Shown: positions 38,309 to 47,896 of the stretch, in pieces | Layout: every line of letters starts with the position of its first letter | Position numbering within the stretch: the first letter of the stretch is position 1 | Origin: SAR202 cluster bacterium | Lineage (GTDB): Bacteria; Chloroflexota; Dehalococcoidia; Lucifugimonadales; UBA2962 | DNA length: 64,000 bases | Reading direction: 5' to 3' | NCBI GenBank assembly: GCA_022447925.1 | Contig: JAKUTS010000008.1 | Coordinates: forward strand, 1-64,000 | Notes under the pieces: generated by a model | Database searches by the model: none | What the model was told of the DNA's origin: nothing | Seen by the model: the letters and a program-made list of their open reading frames with translations, nothing else | Made by a program: the position numbers and the translations under genes

Positions 38309-39970
38309 GTGTGTCTTTTGAAAAAGCTTATTTTATTTCTAGCTATATTAGTTGGAATATTGGTAGTGGCTTGTGGCGGATCTGATTCTGCAGAATCAGA
38401 ATCTGCATCTAACTCCGAATCTACTGTTTCTTCATCCGTATCGGATGGAGGTTTTGCAGAATTAGGTCGTGATTTAAGAGCTCAGAGAATGCGTTCAGCT
38501 AGCGTGATTTTGCAGGATGGTCGTGTTCTAGTAACAGGCGGTAATCAGCCTGCGTTTCAAGCTGGAGCTGTTAAAACTGCTGAGGTTTGGACAGCTGGAT
38601 CTGATCAATGGGAATTTACAGACGATATGATAGTTGAACGATTTTCTCATTCGATGGTTGTTTTAAAAGATGGACGGGTTTTATCTGCCGGCGGCAGAGA
38701 CCTGGGAAATACGGGCAGCGATAAAGCAGATATATGGGACCCTAAAACCGGTAATTGGACCGCAGCTGCCGATATGATTGAGGCTCACGAGTCTTTTCCT
38801 ATGGTGCTACTTAATGATGGTAGAGTGATAGTGGCTGGTGGCTCTGCTCGGGATTATAACCCAACTAATTTGGCTGAAATATATGATCCCAATACCGACA
38901 CTTGGACACAGATCGGAGGTATGTCGGTAGAGAGGATTTGGCATACAGGTACCTTGCTAAGTGACGGTCGTGTGTTATTTGCTGGCGGAGGTGATCCTGA
39001 CGGTCCGTACATTAAAAATGCTGAGATATATGACCCTGCTAAAGACACATGGTTTTCTGCAGGTGAAATGAATGTGGGCAGGACACAACATACAGCTACA
39101 TTACTGAAAGATGGACGTGTGCTAGTAGTTGGCGGGCGAGGTAAAAGACAGACTTCAGAAATATATGATCCTTCTACCAACACTTGGGATGAAATGTCAG
39201 ACTTAACTGAACCCCGAGCTGAACATATGGCTCTATTGTTAGCTGACGGGAGAGTATTAGTTATTGCAGGAACTGGTAGCAGGCCCTCGGTAGAAGTATG
39301 GAATCCTACCAATAATTCATGGCAAGTAATTGGTAAGTTACAAGTGGGTAGATATCGGCACTTAGCTGAATTAATAGGGGACAATCAAGTATTGGTTTTT
39401 GGTGGTAATGGAGAAGATGGGATACTTGCTTCAACTGAAATAATTAATATCGAAGTAGCATCGGAGGTTGAGCAAATTGTATTGACCGGTACAGCTGATC
39501 CTCAACTACCAACACCTGCTGCCATAGTAGATACACCGGTGCCTACCGCGACTGCTCTTATAGTTGGTCGAGATGTGTATGAAGAACCTTTAGAAGATCC
39601 AATAGAAGCCGAGCCCGACGGTTCGGCCAGTCTGGTTCCTAACGGGCAGCCTGTGAGGTTGCCAATTGGAGGTATAATTGCTAGTCCTAGTTTGCAAACC
39701 GGCCTAGTAGCTGTTTTTGTGGAGGTGATATCAGATACGCGTTGTCCAACTGGGGAAACATGTGATGAACCTGGAGAAGCAATAATACTTCTGGAATTAA
39801 GACAGCAAGATGCGCCTTTTGGTACTACTGAAATGACCCTTGGTGCCGATCAGGCGCTTCCATCGGTTAAAAAGTTAGGGAAGTTTTCTACAGTATTTGT
39901 AGATCTGGAATATGACTCAGATAATAACCCAATACTTACTCTAGCTATGGTTCAGTGGCGTAAAAAATAA
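38309..39970 (+). CDS. Kelch-repeat beta-propeller lipoprotein with a C-terminal domain
   Basis: Lipobox LVVACGG; repeats LQDGRVLVTGG, LKDGRVLSAGG, LNDGRVIVAGG, LSDGRVLFAGG, LKDGRVLVVGG, LADGRVLVIAG, IGDNQVLVFGG; Pro/Thr linker LPTPAAIVDTPVPTAT. Confidence 0.88.
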   Translation: MCLLKKLILFLAILVGILVVACGGSDSAESESASNSESTVSSSVSDGGFAELGRDLRAQRMRSASVILQDGRVLVTGGNQPAFQAGAVKTAEVWTAGSDQWEFTDDMIVERFSHSMVVLKDGRVLSAGGRDLGNTGSDKADIWDPKTGNWTAAADMIEAHESFPMVLLNDGRVIVAGGSARDYNPTNLAEIYDPNTDTWTQIGGMSVERIWHTGTLLSDGRVLFAGGGDPDGPYIKNAEIYDPAKDTWFSAGEMNVGRTQHTATLLKDGRVLVVGGRGKRQTSEIYDPSTNTWDEMSDLTEPRAEHMALLLADGRVLVIAGTGSRPSVEVWNPTNNSWQVIGKLQVGRYRHLAELIGDNQVLVFGGNGEDGILASTEIINIEVASEVEQIVLTGTADPQLPTPAAIVDTPVPTATALIVGRDVYEEPLEDPIEAEPDGSASLVPNGQPVRLPIGGIIASPSLQTGLVAVFVEVISDTRCPTGETCDEPGEAIILLELRQQDAPFGTTEMTLGADQALPSVKKLGKFSTVFVDLEYDSDNNPILTLAMVQWRKK

Positions 39971-40019
39971 AGTAACCAAATCTTGTCTAGACTTAGAATA
40001 GATTATCCGTGTTAAACAT

Positions 40020-40775
40020 CTAATATGGATAATCTATTGGTTTATCCTTATCCGTGCCACCGTTATCATTTGTAGACTCTTTTCCCTTGTCACTTTTATC
40101 TTTATCAGAAGTTTTCTCAGGTTCGTTTTCTGTTACATCAGAAGATTTACGCTGAGCCTCAACCATCAATTTTATTTGATTGTCGACCCATCTTTTAACC
40201 GCGTCAAAAGATGGTGGTGAGATATAAAAAACCTGCATATCTTCGGGGAATTGTATTTTGTGATTTTGATTTACTATTAATAACGCTGCATCATCTTTTG
40301 GTATGAGTTCGTCGATGGTTTTTGATGCATGAGCCCATCTTTTATTTGTAGTGTCTTCTAGATTATTAATAATTAATGAATATACTTTTTCACTTGTCAC
40401 ACCGGCAGAGGAGCACATACGCCAGTCATATTCCTCTTGAACTAAAGATCTATCTTCAAGAGATTCAAGTGTGGCAGTTGATTTACACAAAGTGTTTATA
40501 AAAGTATGTGCATAAGGGTTTATGGTGTTTATTGCGTCTAATCCGGTTTGCCCGGACTCGAATATGCCCTCATGAAATACATGAGTGACTTGAGTAAGCG
40601 TTTGTTCGAGATTTTCAATCTGACTCCTAACGTCAGACCAGTAAGATTGCAATTTCACTTCTAATTCGTTAGGTACGCCTTGAAAACCAAACATTGAAGC
40701 AACAAGATATATTTTCCTGCCAGCTTTAAAGGAAGCAGCCTTTGGTTTAGGTATTTGAGTTAGTTTTTCGGCCAT
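40020..40775 (-). CDS. Hypothetical protein with a charged, low-complexity C-terminal tail
   Basis: 251-aa ORF; C-terminal ENEPEKTSDKDKSDKGKESTNDNGGTDKDKP; no recognised family. Confidence 0.65.
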   Translation of the reverse strand: MAEKLTQIPKPKAASFKAGRKIYLVASMFGFQGVPNELEVKLQSYWSDVRSQIENLEQTLTQVTHVFHEGIFESGQTGLDAINTINPYAHTFINTLCKSTATLESLEDRSLVQEEYDWRMCSSAGVTSEKVYSLIINNLEDTTNKRWAHASKTIDELIPKDDAALLIVNQNHKIQFPEDMQVFYISPPSFDAVKRWVDNQIKLMVEAQRKSSDVTENEPEKTSDKDKSDKGKESTNDNGGTDKDKPIDYPY

Positions 40776-40827
40776 CGGTTTGTGTTACTAAGTTTCAATT
40801 TTGGATTTTTATCATATAGCTTTAAGT

Positions 40828-41004
40828 CTAACCGGTATCGTCTCTGTTTTTAGAATTATTTTGACCCACCGTAAGGCATAGCCCGCCTGCAATTGTAACT
40901 CCAATTATAGTACCAATATACACTTTTCCAGTTAGGGATCCTATTACGACTCCAATTAAAATACCACCGATCATGCATGCTATAGTTCTTAAATTAAATT
41001 TCAT
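40828..41004 (-). CDS. Small (58 aa) putative glycine-rich membrane protein
   Basis: Translated by hand: MKFNLRTIACMIGGILIGVVIGSLTGKVYIGTIIGVTIAGGLCLTVGQNNSKNRDDTG; two hydrophobic Gly-rich segments. Below the length cutoff of the ORF track. Confidence 0.5.
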   Translation of the reverse strand: MKFNLRTIACMIGGILIGVVIGSLTGKVYIGTIIGVTIAGGLCLTVGQNNSKNRDDTG

Positions 41005-41187
41005 ACTTAATTAATCTCAATTAACAGTTCATCACTAAAAATCTTATATGCGAAAGGCTCGGTGTCATGAACCATGTGATTTGGTTTGAGATGTCTCCTT
41101 TTTAAAATTTAATTTATATAGTGTTATGTTGGATTAAACTACTAAATACATTTTGACTTACGAAGTTTTATTAGATCTGACAAACTT

Positions 41188-42816
41188 TTACAACCCGATA
41201 ATATTGCCGTGCTTGTCCACATCCAGTGAGCGTGGATTTGAGGGTAATCCCGGCATTGTCACAATATTACCAGCGATCGGATAAGTGAATCCTGCACCCA
41301 TAGATGCTCGAATGTCATTAATTTCGAACGTGTAGTTTTCTGGCCTTCCTTTTAGTTTGGAATCATGTGATATGGATAAAGGTGTTTTTGCCATACATAC
41401 AGGTGTATTGGACCAACCAAGCTCCGTATAGCGGCGCGCTATACGTTTGCTTTTTAAAGACCAGTTAACATCGCTAGCATTGTAAACTGACTTTGCGACT
41501 GCTAAAACTTTATCTTCAATTGAATCTGAAAGGTCGTAAGCATATTTAATGTTTACTGGAGAATCCGGAGTGATATCGATTACTGCCTCTGCTAGCTCCT
41601 TGCATCCCGTACCTCCGTCAACGAATGAAGTATTCGATACTGCTGCGGAAGCACCAGCTTCAATCGCTCCTTTTTGAACCATTTTCACTTCTGAAGGAGT
41701 GTCATTAGAAAATTCGTTTATAGCAACAATCACTGGCAGGCCGAACGATTTTATCATTTGGATCAAATGACGCAGATTGGATAATCCGTTAGACAAAGCC
41801 GGGTTATTTTCCTGATCTAAATCTTTGACTTTGACTCCACCATGATATTTTAGACCTTTAATTGTTGCCACTAAAACTGCTGCATGTGGGTTTAAGTCTG
41901 ATAAGCGAGACTTAATATGGATAAATTTCTCGAATCCTAAATCCGCCCCAAACCCAGCCTCTGTTAGAACATATTCAGCATAATTCAAGGCGATTCTATC
42001 TCCGATAACTGAGCTACAGCCATGAGCTATGTTTCCAAATGGACCAGAATGCACAATTACTGGTTGACCTTCGCTGGTTTGTACTAGATTAGGCATTATA
42101 GCCGTTCTTAAAAGCGCCATCATTGAACCAACCGCCCCTTCGATAGATGATGCGGCTACCGGCTCATCAGATTGAGTAAACCCGACGACGACTGAACCTA
42201 GTTTCTGTCGTAAATCTTCTAAATCTGAACTCAATGCCAAAATGGCCATAATTTCGGAAGCTGTCACTATATCGAAACCTGTTTCTCTAACTGGCAAATT
42301 ATTTGGACCGCCGATTCCGGTAACAATTTGCCTGAGAGCACGATGCTCCATATCTGTGACACGACGCAAGGAGATTCCACTTGCAGTAAACCCTGGTATT
42401 TGTTTCCTATGAGCGGCATTTTCTGTTAGGGCCACAAGAAGGTTATGTGCTGATCCAACTGCATGAGCATCGCCTGTGAAATGGATATTTATTTCATCCT
42501 CAGGGATGACTTTAGCGGCACCGCCACCAGTTCCTCCGCCTTTGATACCGAATATTGGCCCTAATGAAGGCTCCCTCAGGGTTGCTACCACATTTTTGCC
42601 TAACAGTCCCATGCCTTGTGCCAACCCTACAGCAGTTGTTGTTTTGCCCTCTCCTGCAGGCGTAGGAGTGATACCGGTTACAACAATTAATTTTCCATTG
42701 ACAGTTGGTTTATTAGAGATTGTGTTCAAGGGAATTTTGGCCTTGAAATCTCCGTACATGATTAACTCTTTGGGATCTATCCCTAACTGTGCTGATATCT
42801 CACTTATTGGTTTCAT
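41188..42816 (-). CDS. fhs: Formate--tetrahydrofolate ligase
   Basis: VVTGITPTPAGEGKTTTAVGLAQGM, REPSLGPIFGIKGGGTGGGAAKVIP, DINIHFTGDAHAVGSAHNLL-like NIHFTGDAHAVGSAHNLLVAL. Confidence 0.95.
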   Translation of the reverse strand: MKPISEISAQLGIDPKELIMYGDFKAKIPLNTISNKPTVNGKLIVVTGITPTPAGEGKTTTAVGLAQGMGLLGKNVVATLREPSLGPIFGIKGGGTGGGAAKVIPEDEINIHFTGDAHAVGSAHNLLVALTENAAHRKQIPGFTASGISLRRVTDMEHRALRQIVTGIGGPNNLPVRETGFDIVTASEIMAILALSSDLEDLRQKLGSVVVGFTQSDEPVAASSIEGAVGSMMALLRTAIMPNLVQTSEGQPVIVHSGPFGNIAHGCSSVIGDRIALNYAEYVLTEAGFGADLGFEKFIHIKSRLSDLNPHAAVLVATIKGLKYHGGVKVKDLDQENNPALSNGLSNLRHLIQMIKSFGLPVIVAINEFSNDTPSEVKMVQKGAIEAGASAAVSNTSFVDGGTGCKELAEAVIDITPDSPVNIKYAYDLSDSIEDKVLAVAKSVYNASDVNWSLKSKRIARRYTELGWSNTPVCMAKTPLSISHDSKLKGRPENYTFEINDIRASMGAGFTYPIAGNIVTMPGLPSNPRSLDVDKHGNIIGL

Positions 42817-42952
42817 ATCAACTCCGATTACTGATTAATATTGAATTGAATACAAACTGCATTATAAACAATTATAGGCTTTGATAGTTTTTATTTTACA
42901 GCTATCTCCGTGTATGTGTTAAAACCTTTCTAAATTCATGTTTGAACCGAGG

Positions 42953-44209
42953 TCATTGTAGAGATTTAAGAGGATTTTTATTTATTATAAACAGTGTGGA
43001 TATGGCTATAAGTATTAAGGCCATAAAGCCTATTACCCACTGGCCACCTAGGTGTTCTGTAGCGAAACCAACCGGCAAGACCATTAAATTCACTATACCA
43101 AAAGTCATCATGTATACACTCATTATTCGACCACGATATTCAGGTTCGCTTAGTTTCATAATTAATCCCTGGATAGGTATTCTTCTGCCTGCATCTGTGA
43201 TTCCTAAAATTGCAATTAGTAATAATCCTATTGCATAATCTGGTATTAAGACGATTGCTAGCAGCGCTACCCCAGAGAGCCCGCTAATAATTAATAACAA
43301 TATTCCTCGATTACCATCTTTTTTAATAGCAAGTATCAACGAACCCAAGAACGCTCCAACTCCCATTAAAGTCATCATCAAGCCTAGCGCCGCTGGTCCT
43401 TTTTGATACACATCGACGACAAATACTGGTAGTACAAATCTGAAAGGCATAATCAGAGAGGCGGTTATTAATGACATGAGTATTACTATCTTTAGTGAGG
43501 GGAAGCTATTTATGTGTTTTAGGCCCACAATTATTTCTTGAACCACTGCAGGATGTGATTGTTTTGGAGGGGTTAATGATGGTAGTTTGCGACTTAAAGC
43601 AACAGATATTAAGCCTAGACAGGCAACTACAGCAAAAACCACCCAAGGTCCTGCTAAAGCATAGAGAGCTCCTCCAATTCCAGGAGCAGCGGCTGTCGTG
43701 ATGCTAAGAAGCGCTCCGTTTAGCGCCACGGCATTTTCTAGGTCAGCTTTTGGTACAAGATCAGGTATTGCAGCCTGTCGTGCTGTCAAAGAAAATGCCA
43801 TTACTAATCCAAACACTACTCCCATAACCAAAAGGTGTTGCCAAACTATAAAGTCAGTGTAAATAGAGACCGCAATTAGGAGAGCAATTGTTGCAGCCAT
43901 AATCTGTCCTATTTGAATGATTCCTCTTCTTCCAAATCTATCTGCAGCCACACCAGCAAATAAGGGCAATAGCAGCATCGGTACAGCTTGAGCTCCATAG
44001 ATTAAGCCTAAAACTGATGCTGAATCGCTTAAATCGTAAGCCAAATATCCCTGAGCAACAAAAGCCATCTGGAGTCCACTCATCATTGCTAACATACTGA
44101 ACCACATGTGCCTGAATTCGCTATGCTTAAAAGACCTAAGCATACCTAAATTACTCAACTTTATGCGGCGCTTTGGGTTGTTGTTGATTTGAGAAATGAT
44201 TTTGGACAC
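42953..44209 (-). CDS. Major facilitator superfamily transporter (MFS_3/enterobactin exporter-like)
   Basis: 12-TM-like hydrophobic profile; FAGVAADRFGRRGIIQIGQ between TM2 and TM3. Confidence 0.88.
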   Translation of the reverse strand: MSKIISQINNNPKRRIKLSNLGMLRSFKHSEFRHMWFSMLAMMSGLQMAFVAQGYLAYDLSDSASVLGLIYGAQAVPMLLLPLFAGVAADRFGRRGIIQIGQIMAATIALLIAVSIYTDFIVWQHLLVMGVVFGLVMAFSLTARQAAIPDLVPKADLENAVALNGALLSITTAAAPGIGGALYALAGPWVVFAVVACLGLISVALSRKLPSLTPPKQSHPAVVQEIIVGLKHINSFPSLKIVILMSLITASLIMPFRFVLPVFVVDVYQKGPAALGLMMTLMGVGAFLGSLILAIKKDGNRGILLLIISGLSGVALLAIVLIPDYAIGLLLIAILGITDAGRRIPIQGLIMKLSEPEYRGRIMSVYMMTFGIVNLMVLPVGFATEHLGGQWVIGFMALILIAISTLFIINKNPLKSLQ

Positions 44210-44443
44210 CCTACTCCATCCGATTTATAGAGTGGTTGCCATTGGTTGAGACAGGTAATTTATCTAATAGATTAAAACCATATGAGTATTTTTTTGTGTT
44301 TGGTTTCGACTTTAGAATGCATTCACTTGCCATATGCTTACTTTATGGCGAAATTATCGGTTACACAAGTGTGTCAAAGGTTAATATATATGTACGAGCA
44401 ACTATCGCACTTTCTAGTTTTTGATTTTTGGAATGTGGTTTAG

Positions 44444-44527
44444 GGGTCCTGGCCATGAGGTACACTCATTCACCTGTAAGTAAACAGGCGAAAGGTCCTC
44501 AAGGGTGTTCGGCCAGAACCCGTTTTT
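44444..44527 (+). ncRNA. Candidate structured RNA / leader with possible pseudoknot and terminator-like U-tract
   Basis: Outer helix GGGTCCTGGCC (44444-44454) / GGCCAGAACCC (44511-44521), 10 bp with one C-A mismatch; inner TGAGG (44456-44460)/CCTCA (44497-44501); ACACTC (44462-44467)/GGGTGT (44503-44508); hairpin CCTGT(44473-44477)/ACAGG(44484-44488); followed by TTTTT (44523-44527). Strand is inferred from the U-tract. Confidence 0.5.
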
Positions 44528-44586
44528 GTCCGAATTATTATGCTAATTCTAATCTGATTTCGTCTATTTGATGTTACCATAAATGT

Positions 44587-45666
44587 ATGAGTAATACGTT
44601 AGGTAAAATTTTTAGAATCACGACGTGGGGTGAGTCTCACGGAGAAGGTATTGGGGTTGTAATTGATGGATGTCCTGCCGGAATACCTTTATCTATTTCA
44701 GATATACAAACTGAATTGGATAGGCGTCGTCCAGGTCAAAGTCAAATAACAACACAAAGACGCGAGGCAGATAAACCATTAATTTTATCTGGTGTTTTTA
44801 ATGAGGTCACTTTAGGTACGCCAATAATGATAATGGTAAAAAACCAGGATGCTCGTGGTAAAGATTACCAAGAAACAGAGCAGACCTTTAGGCCTTCACA
44901 CGCAGATTACACATATGAAGCAAAATATGGGATAAGGGATTGGAAAGGTGGTGGACGCGCAAGCGCGAGAGAAACTGTGGGCAGGGTAGCAGCAGGGGCG
45001 ATAGCGCAGAAAATTCTATCGACTCACAATATAGAAATTGTGGGATATGTAAAGAAAGTTTGGAATATAGTTGCGGATGTTGATCCTGGTCATGTTACCA
45101 GGGAGGATGTTGAGATAAATGAGGTGAGGTGTCCAGACACAGCTATAGCAAAAACAATGATTGAAAGGATTAAGAAGGCACGCAAGGAAGGAGATTCATT
45201 GGGAGGGGTCGTTGAACTCGTTGCTCGGGGAGTCCCGCCTGGCCTTGGTGAGCCTGTATTCGATAAATTAGATGCAATGTTGGCAAGTGCTTTATTATCT
45301 TTGCCTGCTTGCAAGGGCTTTGAGATAGGATCTGGCTTCGCGGGTACATCCATGACAGGCTCTGAACATAATGATGCTTTTTATAATGACGGTGGCAGAA
45401 TTAGAACGCGCACGAATCACTCTGGAGGAGTTCAGGGTGGAATATCCAATGGTGAAAACATCGTGTTACGAGCGGCTTTCAAGCCCACTGCTACTATTGC
45501 AAAAGAACAGAGTACCGTAAATAAATTGGGTAAAGAGACTACTATCAAAGGTAGAGGTCGTCATGATCCGTGCGTTCTGCCGAGAGCAGTGCCAATGGTA
45601 GAATCAATGGTCGCTTTGACCCTCTGTGATCTTTTACTAAGACAATCGGTTAATCCGACTCCGTAA
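44587..45666 (+). CDS. aroC: Chorismate synthase
   Basis: [108 protein letters not shown]. Confidence 0.96.
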   Translation: MSNTLGKIFRITTWGESHGEGIGVVIDGCPAGIPLSISDIQTELDRRRPGQSQITTQRREADKPLILSGVFNEVTLGTPIMIMVKNQDARGKDYQETEQTFRPSHADYTYEAKYGIRDWKGGGRASARETVGRVAAGAIAQKILSTHNIEIVGYVKKVWNIVADVDPGHVTREDVEINEVRCPDTAIAKTMIERIKKARKEGDSLGGVVELVARGVPPGLGEPVFDKLDAMLASALLSLPACKGFEIGSGFAGTSMTGSEHNDAFYNDGGRIRTRTNHSGGVQGGISNGENIVLRAAFKPTATIAKEQSTVNKLGKETTIKGRGRHDPCVLPRAVPMVESMVALTLCDLLLRQSVNPTP

Positions 45667-45698
45667 TTCTAGATAGCTCTATCAACTCTATCTAAAGG

Positions 45699-46484
45699 TC
45701 AAGTCACAGCTGAGGATCCACCATCAATATTTATTGCTGTGCCGGTAATATAAGAAGCTCTGTCTGAAGCTAAAAACACTATTAAGTCCGCGACTTCCTC
45801 TGCCTCACCAAATCTGCCTATAGGTACGTTGCTGCCATTTTTAGCGTACCATTCATCCAAAGTGTTATGCTTTTTATTTTCAGATAACCAAGTGCGTTCA
45901 TGCTGAGCACTTTTAATTAAACCGACACAAATCGTATTAATTAAAATACCGTCTTTGGCATAATCAAGTGACATCTCTTTGGTTAATGCTATTCCGGCTG
46001 CACGTGAAACTGAAGTAGGAACAGAAGCTGGGCCGGGGGCTTTACCCCCAGGAGTCGTTATATTGATTATCCGTCCCCAACTTTGCGCTTTCATATACGG
46101 CGCAACTAATCTGGAAAATCTAATTGCTCCCATTAACTTTAAATCCAGGTCTTCCCGCCATAAATCATCTGTGATCTCCTGAAAGTGCCCGGCAGATGAT
46201 CTTCCTGCATTATTAACCAGGATGTCTACGGATCCAAATAATCTTATAGCTTCCGACACGGCGTTTTCGATGTCTTCAAGTTTTGTGACATCGCAGGTTA
46301 TTGGTAAGACTTTTGATGTCTTACCGTTAGAAATTTGTTCTGCGGTATTGTGCAAATGATCAGTTCGCCGTGCACAAATTATCACATTTGCTCCAGCACC
46401 AGCCAATCTGTCTGCTGCGGCCCTACCTATCCCGTCGCTTCCTCCGGTCACCAGCGCGTTTTTCCCATTGAGATCTAAGTTCAA
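45699..46484 (-). CDS. Short-chain dehydrogenase/reductase
   Basis: ALVTGGSDGIGRAAADRLAGAGANVIICAR, ILVNNAGRSS, GTAINIDGGSS. The ORF track start at 46589 lies inside glcF; TTG at about 46484 preceded by GGGAGGAAG is a plausible start. Confidence 0.88.
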   Translation of the reverse strand: MNLDLNGKNALVTGGSDGIGRAAADRLAGAGANVIICARRTDHLHNTAEQISNGKTSKVLPITCDVTKLEDIENAVSEAIRLFGSVDILVNNAGRSSAGHFQEITDDLWREDLDLKLMGAIRFSRLVAPYMKAQSWGRIINITTPGGKAPGPASVPTSVSRAAGIALTKEMSLDYAKDGILINTICVGLIKSAQHERTWLSENKKHNTLDEWYAKNGSNVPIGRFGEAEEVADLIVFLASDRASYITGTAINIDGGSSAVT

Positions 46485-47886
46485 GTCGCTCTTCCTCCCA
46501 TGCTGATTCATTAATTGATATGCTTTCTGTTTCAGTTTCGTTTTCAATTCGTTCTGCCCGATAACTTTGATCCAAAAGGTCGGTAACATACTTCACTTGC
46601 ACTGGCATATTCGTTTTTTGAGCACCCTGATTCATCTGCATCCAACATCCGGGATTTCCAGTTGTAACGATTTGTGCGCCTGTTTCTTCTACAGTTTTCA
46701 TTTTGTCGTCCATCAAATTCAAAGACATTTGATGTTGAGTGATTACATAGGTACCACCAGCGCCGCAGCACCGGTCAGAATTTCTCATTTCAATTAAATT
46801 CAAGCCAGGTATGAGCTTTAAAAGTTCCCTTGGTTGACTTCTAATTTTCTGGGTATGCGCTAAATGGCAGGGGTCTTGGTAAGTTACGCTTGACTCTAAT
46901 CGACCTTTTGGCGGGTCGATCGGAAGTTCATACAAGAATTCATTTATATCCTTAACCTTAGATTCCAACTGCTTTGCTTTATCAATATATACTTCATCGT
47001 CTTTTAGTAATTCCCCATATTCTTTCATTCGTGTGCTACATCCTGCAGAAGAGGAAAGTACTGCATCAATGTCTTTTGACAGAAAGGCATCAATATTTCT
47101 TCTCGCCATATCCCTGGCTTTTACTAAGTCACCAACATGACTATGAATCGCGCCGCAGCAACCTTGTTCTTTCGGAACTATAACTTTAACTCCATTTCTA
47201 GTAAGAACTCGTATCGCTGATCTCATTTCTGGCCCGTTAATTAAAGGCATTATGCAACCTGATAGTAGTCCGACAGTTTTTTTAGGCTCACCAAAAGGAT
47301 GATAGGTTTGTCCATCTGCCGAGAAAAACTTATCGGATAGTCTAGGCATGGAATCGTGTAAACTTCCAAGGTTGCCCGGTATAAGGTGTAATACCTTTAA
47401 AACTGATACCAGTTTATGCATACCGGTTTTTTGATATATTCTCATTGTTCCAACTAACCCTGAAAGTATTATTTGGTCGGCAAGAATTCTGCGCAGTAAT
47501 AGCCAATTAACCCCCTTGGTCAGAATAGATGTTTTTCGCGATTCACTTACCTGTGACATCGTTTTTTCAATTAAGTTGCCATATGGCACACCTGAAGGAC
47601 AGACGTCCTCGCAGGCTCTACACTGTATGCACATATCCCAGTGATCAATGACATCATTGTTCATTGTAAGCCTGCCTTCTATTACTCCTTTCATCAGGGC
47701 TATCCGACCTCGTGGAGATTCGGTTTCTAGACCCGTTTGAACGTATGTAGGGCAAGCCTGCAGGCAGAACCCGCAATGTACGCACTTGTATAGGTCTTCT
47801 TCTAATGGTGGATTTGAGAAAGGAAACCCTTTTAAAATGCCGTCAACCTTAACTTTGTTTTTTGAGTTGGTATTTATGTCATTCAT
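46423..47886 (-). CDS. glcF: Glycolate oxidase iron-sulfur subunit
   Basis: CVHCGFCLQACPTYVQTGLETESPRGRI, CIQCRACEDVCPSGVPYG, two CCG motifs (EQGCCGAIHSH, RCCGAGGTY). Confidence 0.92.
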   Translation of the reverse strand: MNDINTNSKNKVKVDGILKGFPFSNPPLEEDLYKCVHCGFCLQACPTYVQTGLETESPRGRIALMKGVIEGRLTMNNDVIDHWDMCIQCRACEDVCPSGVPYGNLIEKTMSQVSESRKTSILTKGVNWLLLRRILADQIILSGLVGTMRIYQKTGMHKLVSVLKVLHLIPGNLGSLHDSMPRLSDKFFSADGQTYHPFGEPKKTVGLLSGCIMPLINGPEMRSAIRVLTRNGVKVIVPKEQGCCGAIHSHVGDLVKARDMARRNIDAFLSKDIDAVLSSSAGCSTRMKEYGELLKDDEVYIDKAKQLESKVKDINEFLYELPIDPPKGRLESSVTYQDPCHLAHTQKIRSQPRELLKLIPGLNLIEMRNSDRCCGAGGTYVITQHQMSLNLMDDKMKTVEETGAQIVTTGNPGCWMQMNQGAQKTNMPVQVKYVTDLLDQSYRAERIENETETESISINESAWEEERLELRSQWEKRAGDRRKRRDR

Positions 47887-47896
47887 GATATGCGCT

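Noticed and set aside
38380-38440. Repeat-like tract (tctgattctgcagaatcagaatctgcatct) near the start of the kelch lipoprotein
   Set aside because: Includes a short palindrome (gattctgcagaatc) but encodes the low-complexity Ser/Glu-rich linker after the lipobox (DSAESESASNSES); best explained as coding sequence.
44236-44424. 62-aa plus-strand ORF between the MFS gene and aroC
   Set aside because: No recognisable domain, no clear RBS, biased composition; not supported as a gene.
44471-44500. Interpretation as hammerhead ribozyme because of CAGGCGAAAGGTC
   Set aside because: GAAA and GTC-like pieces occur, but there is no CTGANGA box in the correct position.
44444-44527. Interpretation as bacterial SRP (4.5S) RNA
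   Set aside because: The size and terminator fit, but the conserved SRP apical core (CAGG...GGAAGG.AGCAGCC) is absent.
46544-46797. Short ORFs on both strands inside glcF
   Set aside because: Embedded in the glcF coding region, which has clear CCG and ferredoxin motifs in another frame.
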